Origin: Paraburkholderia agricolaris
GTDB taxonomy: Bacteria; Pseudomonadota; Gammaproteobacteria; Burkholderiales; Burkholderiaceae
DNA length: 64,000 nucleotides
Direction: 5' to 3'
Assembly: GCF_009455635.1 (NCBI RefSeq)
Contig: NZ_QPER01000001.1
Location: 3,038,001-3,102,000, forward strand
The notes under the pieces were generated by a model. The model did no database searches. It was given only the letters and a program-made list of their open reading frames with translations, and was not told the DNA's origin. Below, in pieces: positions 25,782 to 34,784 of the stretch. The stretch's first letter is position 1. Each line of letters opens with the position of its first letter. The translations under genes and the position numbers were made by a program.

Positions 25782-26849
25782 TCAATGTGGCGACCGCCCC
25801 TCCCAGGCATCCTGCAACAGCTGGCGAATTGCTTCGCGCTCAACAGGACGAGGATTAGCATACGGGTTCTTGCACGCCAGTTCAGCAGCCTCATCGAGAC
25901 CGCTTGCCGGCAACCCAATATCTGCCAGCGCCACCGAAATTCCCAGTTTCTGATTCAACTCGAATAGCAGCCGGCCCGCCTCGGCGGCTTCGGTGCCGCC
26001 AAGAGCCCTCGCCACCTTCCGTAAGGCCTCGGGCGCGGCACGGTGGTTGTAGTGGGCCGTGTGAGGAAGCATAGCCGCATGCGTTTGAGCATGCGGCAAG
26101 TTGAATGTGCCGCCCAGCGTATGGCAAAGCTTGTGATGCAGCGCCATCCCGACGGCACCCAGACAGGCCCCGGCAAGCCACGCACCGTACAGGGCGCGGC
26201 TGCGCATCCCCGCGTCGCCCGGCGTACGCACGATTACCGGCAAGGCCTCGCCGAGAGCGCGTATCGACTCTTCTGCCATCAGACTGGTTATGGGATTCGC
26301 ATCCTCTGCATACAGCGCCTCAACGGCGTGCGCCATGGCGTTGATTCCGGATGCTGCGGAAATATCCGCCGGCAATGAGAGCGTTAAGGTCGCGTCGTAC
26401 AACACGGTACGAGGCAACACGCGGGCATCACGTCCGGTTCGCTTCAGGCGTCCCTCCGTGAGGCCAAAGATAGGCGTCATCTCTGAGCCCGCGTAGGTTG
26501 TCGGCACGGCGATAATTGGGAGTGACGACTCAAGCGCTATCGCTTTCCCTAGCCCAATTGTGGAGCCTCCTCCGATCGCGACGCAGCAGTCCGCGTCGAG
26601 CGTCCTCGCCATCTCACACGCCGCTCGTGCTATCTCGACGGGTACATGCATGACCGCTTGAGCACACACGCCGGCGGCACGCTCTCCCAGGATGCCTTTC
26701 ACCCGGTCAGCGAGGTCACGCTGCTCAGGTGTCGATAAGATCAGAGCGCGCCGCGCTCCGAGCCTCGCCAGCTCTTCGGGTAGCTGCGCGAGCGCACCGC
26801 ACTCGAAAACCACGCGGGACGGCGCCCCTTGGTAGACAAAGCGTTCCAT
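25782..26849 (-). CDS. maleylacetate reductase
   Basis: A 355-residue member of the iron-containing alcohol dehydrogenase superfamily, of maleylacetate reductase type. It would reduce maleylacetate with NAD(P)H to beta-ketoadipate. Marks are VAIGGGSTIGLGKAIAL, IIAVPTTYAGSEMTPIFG, the HAVEALYAED helix and LHHKLCHTLGGTFNLPHAQTH, cited here in part, with the histidines of the active site. TGAGG precedes the ATG at 26849. It lies seven bases after the aldehyde dehydrogenase gene. Confidence 0.93.
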   Translation of the reverse strand: MERFVYQGAPSRVVFECGALAQLPEELARLGARRALILSTPEQRDLADRVKGILGERAAGVCAQAVMHVPVEIARAACEMARTLDADCCVAIGGGSTIGLGKAIALESSLPIIAVPTTYAGSEMTPIFGLTEGRLKRTGRDARVLPRTVLYDATLTLSLPADISAASGINAMAHAVEALYAEDANPITSLMAEESIRALGEALPVIVRTPGDAGMRSRALYGAWLAGACLGAVGMALHHKLCHTLGGTFNLPHAQTHAAMLPHTAHYNHRAAPEALRKVARALGGTEAAEAGRLLFELNQKLGISVALADIGLPASGLDEAAELACKNPYANPRPVEREAIRQLLQDAWEGRSPH

Positions 26850-26856
26850 GCAAACC

Positions 26857-28323
26857 TCAGCGCTTGAAATGCGGCGGCACGTTGCCGTCGACGTTGACCC
26901 ACACCGACCGTGCTTCGGTGTAGTCGTGCATCGCCTCGAAACCCATTTCCCGACCGTAGCCGGATTGCCCAACGCCACCGAACGGGCTGCCTGGGTTGAC
27001 TCGCTTGTAGCAGTTTATCCAGCACATACCTGCCCGGATTTGCGAGGCAGTCTTGTGCGCACGCGACAGATCGCGGGTCCATAGACCACTCCCGAGTCCA
27101 TACTCGGTGCCGTTCGCGATCGACAGAGCCTCTTCGTCGCTACTGAATCGCAGTACGGTAACGAACGGACCGAATACCTCCTCCTGCGCGATGCGGTCGA
27201 TGGCCGTCTTCGCCTCGATGACCGTTGGCCGTACGTAGTAACCGTTCGCGAGCGCGGCGTCCTGCGGTGCGCTCGCACCCGTCAGTACGCGCCCGCCCTG
27301 CTCGCGTGCAATGTCAACAAAGGCAAGCACGCGCTCGAGGTGCTGCAGCGAAGTCAGCGGCCCCATTTCCGTATCCGGGTCGAGCGGGTTGCCAATCCGG
27401 ATGGACGCAGCCAGCGCGACGAAGCGTTCAAGAAACGCGTCCGCAATGCGTTCGTGCAGAATCAACCGCGAACCGGCAATGCACGCCTGCCCCTGGTTAT
27501 GAAAAATTGCCCACGCAGCGCCGTTGATTGCGGCATCCAGGTCGGCATCGTCGAAGACGATGTTGGCTCCCTTGCCACCCAACTCCAGCTGGACACGTTT
27601 CAGGTTGCTCTGCGAGGCTTCGACAATGCGCCGCCCCGTCGCCGTGGAACCCGTAAACGCAATCTTGCCGACACCCGGGTGCTCGGCAAGCCGCTGGCCA
27701 GCCGTGTGGCCATACCCGGGAACGATGTTCACCACGCCCGCCGGAAACCCAACCTCCGCCATGAGCTCGACGATGCGCAAAGTCGAGAGCGGCGTAATTT
27801 CCGACGGTTTTAGCACCACGGTGTTCCCTGCTGCGAGGGCGGGCCCCATTTTCCAGCTCGTGAACATGAGCGGAAAATTCCACGGCACAATCTGCCCAAC
27901 GACGCCGATTGGCGCGCGCTGTACATAGTTCAGAAAACCGGTCTCGACGGGAATAACCGAACCTTGCAGCTTGTCGGCCATGCCGCCGAAATAGCGAAAG
28001 CAGGCCGCCGTGCGCGGCACATCAAGCCCCCTCGAGTCGCGAATCGGGTGACCTGTGTCCAGCGATTCCAGTTGGGCAAGCTCCTCCGCATTCGACTCGA
28101 TAGCATCGGCGAGACGCAGCAACAGCCGCCCGCGTTCCGCTGCCGCCATGGCCGACCATTTCGGGAATGCACGGGTAGCGGCCTCGACGGCGAGGTCGAC
28201 GTCTGCCGCGTTTGCCGCTGCAATCTTCGTGATGAGCGAGCCATCGTGAGGATTGAGTACGTCGATAGTGCCGCCGTCGACGGCATCAACAAAGCGGCCG
28301 TCGATGAAGAGTTGGGTTTGCAT
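26857..28323 (-). CDS. aldehyde dehydrogenase, probable 4-hydroxymuconic semialdehyde dehydrogenase
   Basis: A 488-residue NAD(P)-dependent aldehyde dehydrogenase. Marks are VGQIVPWNFPLMF, VVLKPSEITPLS, the cofactor motif AFTGSTATGRRI, the catalytic glutamate in LELGGKGANIV and the nucleophilic cysteine in NQGQACIAGSR. In hydroquinone operons an enzyme of this type oxidises 4-hydroxymuconic semialdehyde to maleylacetate, which matches its position between the hydroquinone dioxygenase and maleylacetate reductase genes. The substrate assignment rests on context. Confidence 0.9.
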   Translation of the reverse strand: MQTQLFIDGRFVDAVDGGTIDVLNPHDGSLITKIAAANAADVDLAVEAATRAFPKWSAMAAAERGRLLLRLADAIESNAEELAQLESLDTGHPIRDSRGLDVPRTAACFRYFGGMADKLQGSVIPVETGFLNYVQRAPIGVVGQIVPWNFPLMFTSWKMGPALAAGNTVVLKPSEITPLSTLRIVELMAEVGFPAGVVNIVPGYGHTAGQRLAEHPGVGKIAFTGSTATGRRIVEASQSNLKRVQLELGGKGANIVFDDADLDAAINGAAWAIFHNQGQACIAGSRLILHERIADAFLERFVALAASIRIGNPLDPDTEMGPLTSLQHLERVLAFVDIAREQGGRVLTGASAPQDAALANGYYVRPTVIEAKTAIDRIAQEEVFGPFVTVLRFSSDEEALSIANGTEYGLGSGLWTRDLSRAHKTASQIRAGMCWINCYKRVNPGSPFGGVGQSGYGREMGFEAMHDYTEARSVWVNVDGNVPPHFKR

Positions 28324-28355
28324 GAGTCGTCCTCGGGTTGTTGCTGGCTCACTAC

Positions 28356-29375
28356 TCAGAATTCAATCGGGTACGGCGCGAACTCGCCGCTCTCGTATCG
28401 CTGCGGAAGATCCGGTGTCGCGTTCTCCCAGACGAGCAGCATCGAGCGTTTTGTCGAATAGCCCTGATGGCGAATGTCGGCCGGCATCGCGCAGATGTCA
28501 CCGGCACGCATCGTGATGCGTGCGCGCGGCGCACCGGTGTTCTTGTCGCCCACGTCCCAGACGATTTCGTCGGACAGTTGCAGGAACCATTCGACCCGGT
28601 CGTTCCCATGGAACACCGGGAGAATGAATTCCTCGGTGGTTGGACAGAACAGGCTGCGGCCGCAAACGGAGGTGACGGACGGATTCCAGGTCACGTCGGA
28701 GCGCGACAGATACTTGAAGAGATTGAAGGCGTGCAGTTCGCCCTCGAAGCCTGGTTCGGCGTGAACTTCGGGCTCGTCCTGTACGACATCGAGGAAGGCC
28801 CGATTGACCGGCAAGTCATCGCGCAAAGGCGAATCGCCTTCAAGGCCCGGCATTCTGCGCGTGGCGATACGAGTCCGTTCGATTGCCGCGCCGTTGTCGC
28901 CATGTTTGCGGCCGAACGCCGTTCCGGTTTCCTCGGGCGCCGCGAACGGGTCGAAACCCTCGTTGGTCCAGTCGTGCAGCATGGCTTTGAAGGTGGCCAT
29001 GATGGTCGGCGTTTCGAAGGTCTCGGTGTAGTCGACCCCGGCGTCTTTCATGATTCCGTTGAAAGTGCCGGCATAGACATCGACCTTGCCGTAGTGATTG
29101 CGCGTGCCGAATACGTGGTCGAAATTCACCCAGCCATAGAAAAATCCCCACGCGACATCACGCATCATCGCGCGCAGAAATGCATCGGCGGGAACGGCGT
29201 GCGTGCGCGTCTGGCCTTTCGCCGGCCAGTTGATTTTCACAAAATACTCATCGCGTTGAAATTCGAACGCGCCGAGCGTGAAGCGCCGGTAACCGGTGAC
29301 CGTATCGGGTTCGGTCGAGCGCACCGTGTCCGCGGCAAAACCGAGGGAGTGGTCGTTGGTTTCGAGGGTGGCCAT
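28356..29375 (-). CDS. hapD: hydroquinone 1,2-dioxygenase large subunit (HapD/PnpC2 type)
   Basis: A 339-residue protein matching in length and character the large subunit of two-component Fe(II) hydroquinone dioxygenases. Segments I recognise include GWVNFDHVFGTRNHYGKVDV, and the cupin-like C-terminal half with PVFHGNDRVEWFLQLSDE and ADIRHQGYSTKRSMLL. Histidines and a glutamate there are plausible metal ligands. The enzyme opens hydroquinone to 4-hydroxymuconic semialdehyde. The start at 29375 has CAGGAGA upstream. The small subunit gene lies immediately before it. Confidence 0.85.
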   Translation of the reverse strand: MATLETNDHSLGFAADTVRSTEPDTVTGYRRFTLGAFEFQRDEYFVKINWPAKGQTRTHAVPADAFLRAMMRDVAWGFFYGWVNFDHVFGTRNHYGKVDVYAGTFNGIMKDAGVDYTETFETPTIMATFKAMLHDWTNEGFDPFAAPEETGTAFGRKHGDNGAAIERTRIATRRMPGLEGDSPLRDDLPVNRAFLDVVQDEPEVHAEPGFEGELHAFNLFKYLSRSDVTWNPSVTSVCGRSLFCPTTEEFILPVFHGNDRVEWFLQLSDEIVWDVGDKNTGAPRARITMRAGDICAMPADIRHQGYSTKRSMLLVWENATPDLPQRYESGEFAPYPIEF

Positions 29376-29409
29376 AGCTTGTCTCCTGAGATTGTTCGAT
29401 GCGGGGATG

Positions 29410-29904
29410 TCAGTGCAGGCAGACGTCTGCCCACTTCTGCACTGATAGTTCGCCCAGCATGGTCTGCACGATCGCGACGCCAGCCTGGCGCGCGCTGAAC
29501 CGATAGGCGCAGCCAGCCGGCAACATGGCCTGATGTCCTTTACGCAGCACCACGTGTCCCATCGCGCGGCCCGCAGGCGCCTCTCCGGCGTGAATAGTCC
29601 CTTGCCCTGCAGCGGGTGGCGTGTCGAGCTTGATGAAGTCGATTTGAACCTCACCATCCATCAGAATGGCGAACTCATCGTGCGCGCAGGCGAACCATGC
29701 CGAACGGCCCTCGGTACGCAGCACTTCGATGACGTATTCAAGGTTTTTACCGACCACGACCTTTTCGTACGGGGTCGACTGCGAAGCCACCTCGAAGATG
29801 TTCGAGAAGGCATAGTGGCGAGCGCTTCCGCTCGTGATTTCAATTTCGCCCTTGTGGTAGCTATCGAGCGAGCCAAAGATGGTGTGGAACGCCGTATCGG
29901 TCAT
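29410..29904 (-). CDS. hapC: hydroquinone 1,2-dioxygenase small subunit (HapC/PnpC1 type)
   Basis: A 164-residue cupin-fold protein that matches the small subunit of hydroquinone dioxygenase. The fold is suggested by strand-rich segments EFAILMDGEVQIDFI and HVVLRKGHQAMLPAGCAYRF. It begins MTDTAFHTIFGSLDSYHKG and has GCAGGAGA before the ATG at 29904. It is the first structural gene after the LysR regulator and precedes the large subunit by 34 bp. Confidence 0.85.
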   Translation of the reverse strand: MTDTAFHTIFGSLDSYHKGEIEITSGSARHYAFSNIFEVASQSTPYEKVVVGKNLEYVIEVLRTEGRSAWFACAHDEFAILMDGEVQIDFIKLDTPPAAGQGTIHAGEAPAGRAMGHVVLRKGHQAMLPAGCAYRFSARQAGVAIVQTMLGELSVQKWADVCLH

Positions 29905-30028
29905 TGCTGTCTCCTGCTGTTGGAAGCTTGCGTTAGCTTCAACTTTAGGAGCAGGGGGTGACGGCAACAACCTGCTGGACGACGATTACGGCATTTGCGC
30001 TTCGCGAATAATCGCCTTCGTTCCTCCG

Positions 30029-30958
30029 TTAGCAGACCCAGCCGCGCTCAATCAAAGGCAGGTCCCAGGCAGGCTCGGGGCCGAGATACTCCACGAGAAA
30101 CTCCACTAGCGCCTTGACCTTCAGAGCCTGTCGCTGCGTGGCTGGATAGACCGCTGCGAAGCTCAGATGCGACAGCTGGTACTCCGTCAAGATCGGCACC
30201 AGCGAGCCGTCGAGCAGCGAAGCGCTGGCGACCAGCGTCGGCAAGCACACGACCCCGCCGCCAGTCAGCGCGTAATCGCGAAGTAGATGAACCGAGTTTG
30301 ACCGGATCATGCCCGGCAGTTCCATCTCGACGACCTCTTCTCCGCGGGTTAGCGTCCAGCGGTTGCGTGAGGGGTATCCCGAGTAAAGAGCCGTTGTGTG
30401 CTGCAACAAGTCCCGTGGGTGCTGCGGCGCACCATGTTCGGCGATGTATGCCGGGGCGGCGCAGAACAGGCGGCGCACGGTGAAGAGCCGCCGCTCGATG
30501 AGCGATTCCGAAATCGCGGGGAATATCTGAAAGGCGATGTCAAACCCTTCTTCAATCGGGTCAACAACGCGGTCGTTGACTATCACGTCAAGCTGGATGC
30601 CAGGATAACGCCGGTTGAACTCAGCCATCGGGATACCAAAATGGCCAAGCGCGAATCCCGGCAGCATCTGAATGCGAAGGCGGCCGGTAGGCGTTGCACG
30701 AAGCTCGCGCATCTGGTCGGTCAGCTCATTCACCCGACCCACCACCTCGGCGCACTCGCGATAGAACGCCTCCCCCACCTCCGACAAACGCACGTGGCGC
30801 GTGCTTCGGTGAAAGAGAGGCGCATTGACGAATTTCTCCAGTTGCTGAATACGGTTCGTCACCACTGAACTGGTCACGCCAAGCTGCCTCGCTGCCTCAG
30901 CGAAGCTGCTCGCTTCCGCGACCCGCACGAACGCTTCGATGCTCAGAAACCGGTCCAT
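30029..30958 (-). CDS. LysR-family regulator of the hydroquinone operon
   Basis: A 309-residue LysR protein: MDRFLSIEAFVRVAEASSF, HTH AARQLGVTSSVVTNRIQQLE and RSTRHVRLSEVGEAFYREC. The ATG at 30958 is chosen because GGAAGG sits six to seven bases upstream; an upstream GTG would overlap that site. It lies on the same strand as the dioxygenase genes, 124 bp ahead of hapC. A TTCGCGAA palindrome (30001-30008) in that gap is a candidate control site. The likely inducer is hydroquinone or an intermediate, by analogy with pnp-type operons. Confidence 0.88.
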   Translation of the reverse strand: MDRFLSIEAFVRVAEASSFAEAARQLGVTSSVVTNRIQQLEKFVNAPLFHRSTRHVRLSEVGEAFYRECAEVVGRVNELTDQMRELRATPTGRLRIQMLPGFALGHFGIPMAEFNRRYPGIQLDVIVNDRVVDPIEEGFDIAFQIFPAISESLIERRLFTVRRLFCAAPAYIAEHGAPQHPRDLLQHTTALYSGYPSRNRWTLTRGEEVVEMELPGMIRSNSVHLLRDYALTGGGVVCLPTLVASASLLDGSLVPILTEYQLSHLSFAAVYPATQRQALKVKALVEFLVEYLGPEPAWDLPLIERGWVC

Positions 30959-31084
30959 ACGCACCCTTCCATCGTCAGCAAATGCGTCAGTGTATATGGC
31001 CGGAGGACCCGCTGTGCATCACGTAGAACGTTGTGACTTCATCACTAATCGTACCTCTCGGGCACGCTTGTCGAGACACACCTC

Positions 31085-32326
31085 TCAGGTCCTTTCCAGC
31101 TCCGCACGCACGGGCTGACGGCGCTGCAGGACGGCCGGCGCGGTCTCCTTGAGCAGCACGCTAACAACGATGCCCAGCACTACGGCGCACATCGGCAGCC
31201 AGAGAATGTTCTGGATCCCGAAGTGAGCTGCGACGTAGCCGCCCAGCGCGGGCGCGATGCCGCCGCCGAAAATTTCACCAACGCCGACCACGACACCGAT
31301 CGACGTCGACACGAGTCCCACCGGAGCGGCTTCAGTCGCGACCGGCCCGGAGAGTAACGACACCAGACCCAGCGTGAAGAAGGAAGCCGCGAACAGGACG
31401 GCAAACAGCGGCAGCGGCTGGGGACCAAGACCGCGGAAGATGTAGAGCATCGCGGCGGTCCCCGCAAAACCCGCGATGCTGGCGAGGCGGCGTCCAACAA
31501 TGTCAGACAGGCCTGGCAAGCCAAACTGACCGAGAAACCCGCCGAAACCAATGGCGGAGACGACCAGTCCCATCCGTTGCGTGTCGAGCAGAAGATACCC
31601 GGTGAGATACAAAGGCAGCAGCGCACCGAGGACAAAGACGCCGGTCATCGCACAGCAGAGTGCGCCCATCGCCACGAGAATGTTCCTGCTCTTCAGGACG
31701 TGACGGAGCGAAGCCGGAGTTTCCTCGGCGGCGACCTTCGGCGTTACCCTCGGTTCGCGAATCACATAGAACATTATCAAACCGAGTATCAACCCCGGGA
31801 TGGCTACGAGAGCAAACACCCACCGCCATGTGACAAAGCCCAGCAACTGCGTCGCGATGATGGGCGCAAGCGCCAATCCGAAAAGAGCAAACCCGCTTTG
31901 CTGGAGGCCGAGATTCAAACCGCGTCTGCGCGGGTGCGATGCATCGGCGGTGGCCGCGAAACTCGTGGGGCAGAAGGAACCTTCGGCGACACCCATCAAG
32001 CCGCGAATCGCTATCAGGCTGAACAACCCGCCTGCGAGCCCCGAGAAGCCGGAGAGGAGCGAGAACGCGAGGATTGCCGGGATGAGTACCTTCCGGCGCC
32101 CTATCTTGTCCGAGATGCCGCCCATCAATGCCGCGAAGACGCCCCACGAAAGACCGAGCACGCCAATGCAGTTACCGACGTCCTGGGCATTCAGATTGAG
32201 GTCCTTCATGATGGATGGAAAAAGTGGCGCGATAAGCCAGCGGTCCAGTCCAACCAGGCCGAAGCCGAGCGCTAGTAGCGTGACCGCTTTCCATTCGTAG
32301 GAGGTATCCCACTTGTCTGCATTCAT
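31085..32326 (-). CDS. MFS transporter associated with the hydroquinone operon
   Basis: A 413-residue permease with about twelve hydrophobic segments. The loop 2-3 motif is GGISDKIGRRKVLIP, with a related SDIVGRRLASIAGF in the second half. VGLDRWLIAPLFPSIM in helix 1 is typical of carboxylate or drug MFS carriers. CGGAGAC precedes the ATG at 32326; longer in-frame starts are weaker. It lies upstream of the LysR gene on the same strand and probably imports the aromatic compound that yields hydroquinone. Confidence 0.88.
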   Translation of the reverse strand: MNADKWDTSYEWKAVTLLALGFGLVGLDRWLIAPLFPSIMKDLNLNAQDVGNCIGVLGLSWGVFAALMGGISDKIGRRKVLIPAILAFSLLSGFSGLAGGLFSLIAIRGLMGVAEGSFCPTSFAATADASHPRRRGLNLGLQQSGFALFGLALAPIIATQLLGFVTWRWVFALVAIPGLILGLIMFYVIREPRVTPKVAAEETPASLRHVLKSRNILVAMGALCCAMTGVFVLGALLPLYLTGYLLLDTQRMGLVVSAIGFGGFLGQFGLPGLSDIVGRRLASIAGFAGTAAMLYIFRGLGPQPLPLFAVLFAASFFTLGLVSLLSGPVATEAAPVGLVSTSIGVVVGVGEIFGGGIAPALGGYVAAHFGIQNILWLPMCAVVLGIVVSVLLKETAPAVLQRRQPVRAELERT

Positions 32327-32650
32327 TTCCGTCTCCGTTGACGTTGGCTCACCTGTGCGCGCCGAAGCGTTAGCGCATGGTCCAACTCCAATCTTTTTGT
32401 GCGACCTCGGTCGCGAAGGATGGGGGCGTCGCTTTGATTCGCGACATTCTTTCGAAGTCACCCGGCGACGCCCCAAAGATAGGTGCAAGGTGCACAACTC
32501 GGGTATCGGGGAACGGGCGAACGCGCCATTCGCGAAAGACGAATAATCAGCGTCGGCAAGCGGGAAGCGTCTACGGGAAAGCGCAACGCGACAGGGAAGG
32601 CAAAGGAACCAGGAGGTATGCGCAGTCCCAGGGGATTCCCTTGTAGACGC
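32327..32650. other. intergenic region without a recognised gene
   Basis: The stretch ahead of the MFS transporter should hold its promoter. I saw no convincing open frame, tRNA or hairpin terminator in it. Confidence 0.5.
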
Positions 32651-32890
32651 GCAAGCGGCGACATGGCGCCTCATCTCTGCGAGGCCGGCACCGTGGGCAT
32701 CGGCCTGCTGAAACACGATAGCAACGGCGGCCCGGTCTTTCGCCGGGCCGCCGTGTCAGGTGAATGCGTTGCGACCCTGCGGGGTGATGTCTCGCGACAG
32801 GGCGCATCCGCATCCGTTTGACTCCGAAGACCTCAGAATCCTGAGCGGCCTCGCAAACTTCGCGTGCGCTGCACTCACGGTCCGTCCTTC
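32651..32890 (+). pseudogene. GAF-domain sensor protein remnant with internal deletion and frame change
   Basis: Two frames join to resemble the two ends of one GAF domain. The first (to a TGA at 32819-32821) reads LCEAGTVGIGLLKHDSNGG and VFRRAAVSGEC, like the start of GAF domains in Burkholderia sensor kinases. From about 32775 a second frame reads GVMSRDRAHPHPFDSED then LRILSGLANFACAAL, like the end of the same domain. The middle portion is missing and the frame shifts. The tail overlaps the iron-permease-like gene on the other strand. No start codon region, kinase domain or ribosome binding site remains. Confidence 0.6.
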
Positions 32891-33360
32891 ACGGCGTGCG
32901 TGTCAACCTCTGAAGAGTTCGTCGATAACCGGAGATACGCGGCAGCTAGCCGTCGCAACTCCTCTTCAGACGCATCCTCTATTCCGATGAGGCGATTGCT
33001 TGCTGCGCGATGAGATGACAACAACTCATTCAATTTCAGGTGAAGAGCGACACTATCCTTGTTCTGGCTCTGCTGAATCAGAAAAACCATGAGAAAAGTG
33101 ACGATGGTCGTGCCGGTGTTAATAACGAGTTGCCAGCCGTCGGAGTAATGAAATATCGGTCCGGTCGCAACCCATGCGACAACGGTCAGCACGGCCAGAC
33201 CAAAGGCGACAGGCGAACCGGCCCACCGTGTTACCAGGCTCGCAAATTTGTCGAAAGGTCGGGTGAGCAGATGCCGGTCCGCGTATGCGGGGCTCGAGGT
33301 ATCCGGGACTGTGTCGAGCTTGTCCGTAGACGAGCCTGGAAAATCGGGATTGTTCATCAT
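32875..33360 (-). CDS. low-affinity iron permease-like membrane protein
   Basis: A 161-residue protein resembling the bacterial low-affinity iron permease (Fet4-related) family. It has a soluble N-terminus, then FDKFASLVTRWAGSPVAFG, two hydrophobic helices (VAFGLAVLTVVAWVATG and TTIVTFLMVFLIQQSQNKDS) and a C-terminal helical tail with LHLKLNELLSSHRAASNRLI, cited here at its limit. The FLIQQSQNKD segment is the strongest family mark. GGAAC precedes the ATG pair at 33357-33360. The substrate is inferred from the family name only. Confidence 0.82.
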   Translation of the reverse strand: MMNNPDFPGSSTDKLDTVPDTSSPAYADRHLLTRPFDKFASLVTRWAGSPVAFGLAVLTVVAWVATGPIFHYSDGWQLVINTGTTIVTFLMVFLIQQSQNKDSVALHLKLNELLSSHRAASNRLIGIEDASEEELRRLAAAYLRLSTNSSEVDTHAVKDGP

Positions 33361-33494
33361 CAGTTCCAGAGTGACTCGGCGAGCAATAAGCGCAATAAGC
33401 GCAATCGGCATGCCAGTTGGCCAATCGTCAGCCGGGAGGCCCATGGTCCGAAGTTCCGCGGCTACTGATGGGGGCGCGAAGCCATTCCTGGCGC

Positions 33495-33526
33495 AAAAAA
33501 AAGGCGTCACGTTTCCGTGACGCCTT
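33495..33526 (-). terminator. strong intrinsic terminator, minus strand, with no gene feeding it
   Basis: AAGGCGTCACG and CGTGACGCCTT form an 11-bp perfect stem with a 4-base loop, followed on the minus strand by eight T residues. The next minus-strand gene starts downstream of it, and no minus-strand gene ends upstream, so it appears to belong to a separate short transcript. Confidence 0.85.
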
Positions 33527-33742
33527 GAAAAGTTCTAGCCATTCCGAGGGCCGTGCTAGAACCTGAGAGACGGTATTCGAAAGTTGGACGGGCGCGCGAC
33601 TGAAGACGCTGGTCTCGAAGCTCGAGACAGACAATGCGTGGACTGTTACGGGGGGCTATTAAGGCACTCGACCAGACACTCCGCGAGCCACGGCTGGTTC
33701 AAAACTTCAAAATACAGAACCTGAAACCGTCTTTCGAAATGA
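33495..33742 (-). ncRNA. candidate small RNA ending in the orphan terminator
   Basis: Going leftward there are three hairpins in series: GTCTCGA/TCGAGAC (33612-33628), GTTCTAGC/GCTAGAAC (33532-33562) and the terminator stem. A possible promoter lies at TTGACT (33777-33772) with AAAAAT (33754-33749), 17 bp apart, giving a start near 33742. No convincing coding frame spans the stretch. The arrangement fits a trans-acting RNA, but this is prediction only. The rest of the gap up to the IclR gene shows nothing I recognise. Confidence 0.35.
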
Positions 33743-33947
33743 GATTCCATTTTTTATGGTTATGCTGACTAAGTCAAGCAAAATCTAAAGAGCTTTCATT
33801 CGCCTCGGAAAAATATTCCGATACAATGAATCTTCTGATGAAAAATGGGTGTACATGCCCCATTTTGGGGCTCCGACCAGGTCCTTTCGCCAGGCTTGCC
33901 GACAGGTAAGCAAACAGAAAATTGAAATATAGTTCCACAAAAATGAT

Positions 33948-34784
33948 ATGAACCGACCCATGCCTTCCCGAACTGCCCCGGCCCCAGCCAAAGACAAAGA
34001 CGGCTCGGGCGACGAAGTCACGGCACTGGCACGCGGCCTGACCGTGCTGCGATCGGTCGCCGCGGCCGACGCGCCGCTCAGCAATCGCGAGCTGGCTGAA
34101 GTAACCGGCATTCCGAAACCCACCGTCTCGCGAATTACCGCCACGCTCGTCGGCGCAGGCTTTCTGTTCCGCCTGCCCGATAGCGAGCGATTTGTCCTGA
34201 CCTCGTCGGTACTGGAGTTGAGCAATGGTTTTCTGCGCAACTTCGACATCCGGGCAAGAGCGCGCCCCTTCCTCATCGAACTCGCCGAACGCACCGCGTT
34301 GTCGGTGCATCTGGCCGTACGCGACCGCCTCGACATGGTGGTGATCGACGCGATCCGGCCGCGTTCAGCGGTGCTGGTATCGCGTCTCGAAATCGGCTCG
34401 CGCATGAGCCTCGCGCGCACCGCGGTTGGACGCGCCTATTTGTCGGCGCTCGCCGAACCGGAACGGGAAAAATTATTGATTGGCATGCAGGCCGCCGAGG
34501 GCGACGACTGGGGCCATCTCAGCGGCCGTCTGAACAGCGCGCTACGGGAAACCGCGGAACAAGGCTTCGCGATCGCCACCGGCGAATGGTACGACGGCCT
34601 GAACGCCATCGCCCTGGGATTCATCGGCCCCTCGGGTGAGCGCTATGCGGTCAATTGCGGCGGCTCGGCGGATCAGTGCCCGCGCGACTGGCTGATCTCG
34701 CGCGCGGCGCCGGCGTTGATCGAGTGCATCGGCAAGATCGTTCTCGAGATCGGCGGCACGCCTGGCCGCCGCCTGGATAATTGA
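33948..34784 (+). CDS. IclR-family transcriptional regulator
   Basis: A 278-residue IclR protein. The N-terminal winged helix contains RGLTVLRSVAAADAPLSNRE, then LAEVTGIPKPTVSRITATLV. The C-terminal effector domain has LAERTALSVHLAVRDRLDMV, RMSLARTAVGRAYLSAL and IALGFIGPSGERYAVNCGG. It is transcribed toward the RND efflux operon but is separated from it by 375 bp. No obvious metabolic genes adjoin it, so its target is unknown. Confidence 0.9.
   Translation: MNRPMPSRTAPAPAKDKDGSGDEVTALARGLTVLRSVAAADAPLSNRELAEVTGIPKPTVSRITATLVGAGFLFRLPDSERFVLTSSVLELSNGFLRNFDIRARARPFLIELAERTALSVHLAVRDRLDMVVIDAIRPRSAVLVSRLEIGSRMSLARTAVGRAYLSALAEPEREKLLIGMQAAEGDDWGHLSGRLNSALRETAEQGFAIATGEWYDGLNAIALGFIGPSGERYAVNCGGSADQCPRDWLISRAAPALIECIGKIVLEIGGTPGRRLDN

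Noticed and set aside
33428..33634. A 68-codon minus-strand frame near the iron-permease-like gene
   Set aside because: It reads straight through the terminator hairpin and T-run, which is typical of a spurious frame.
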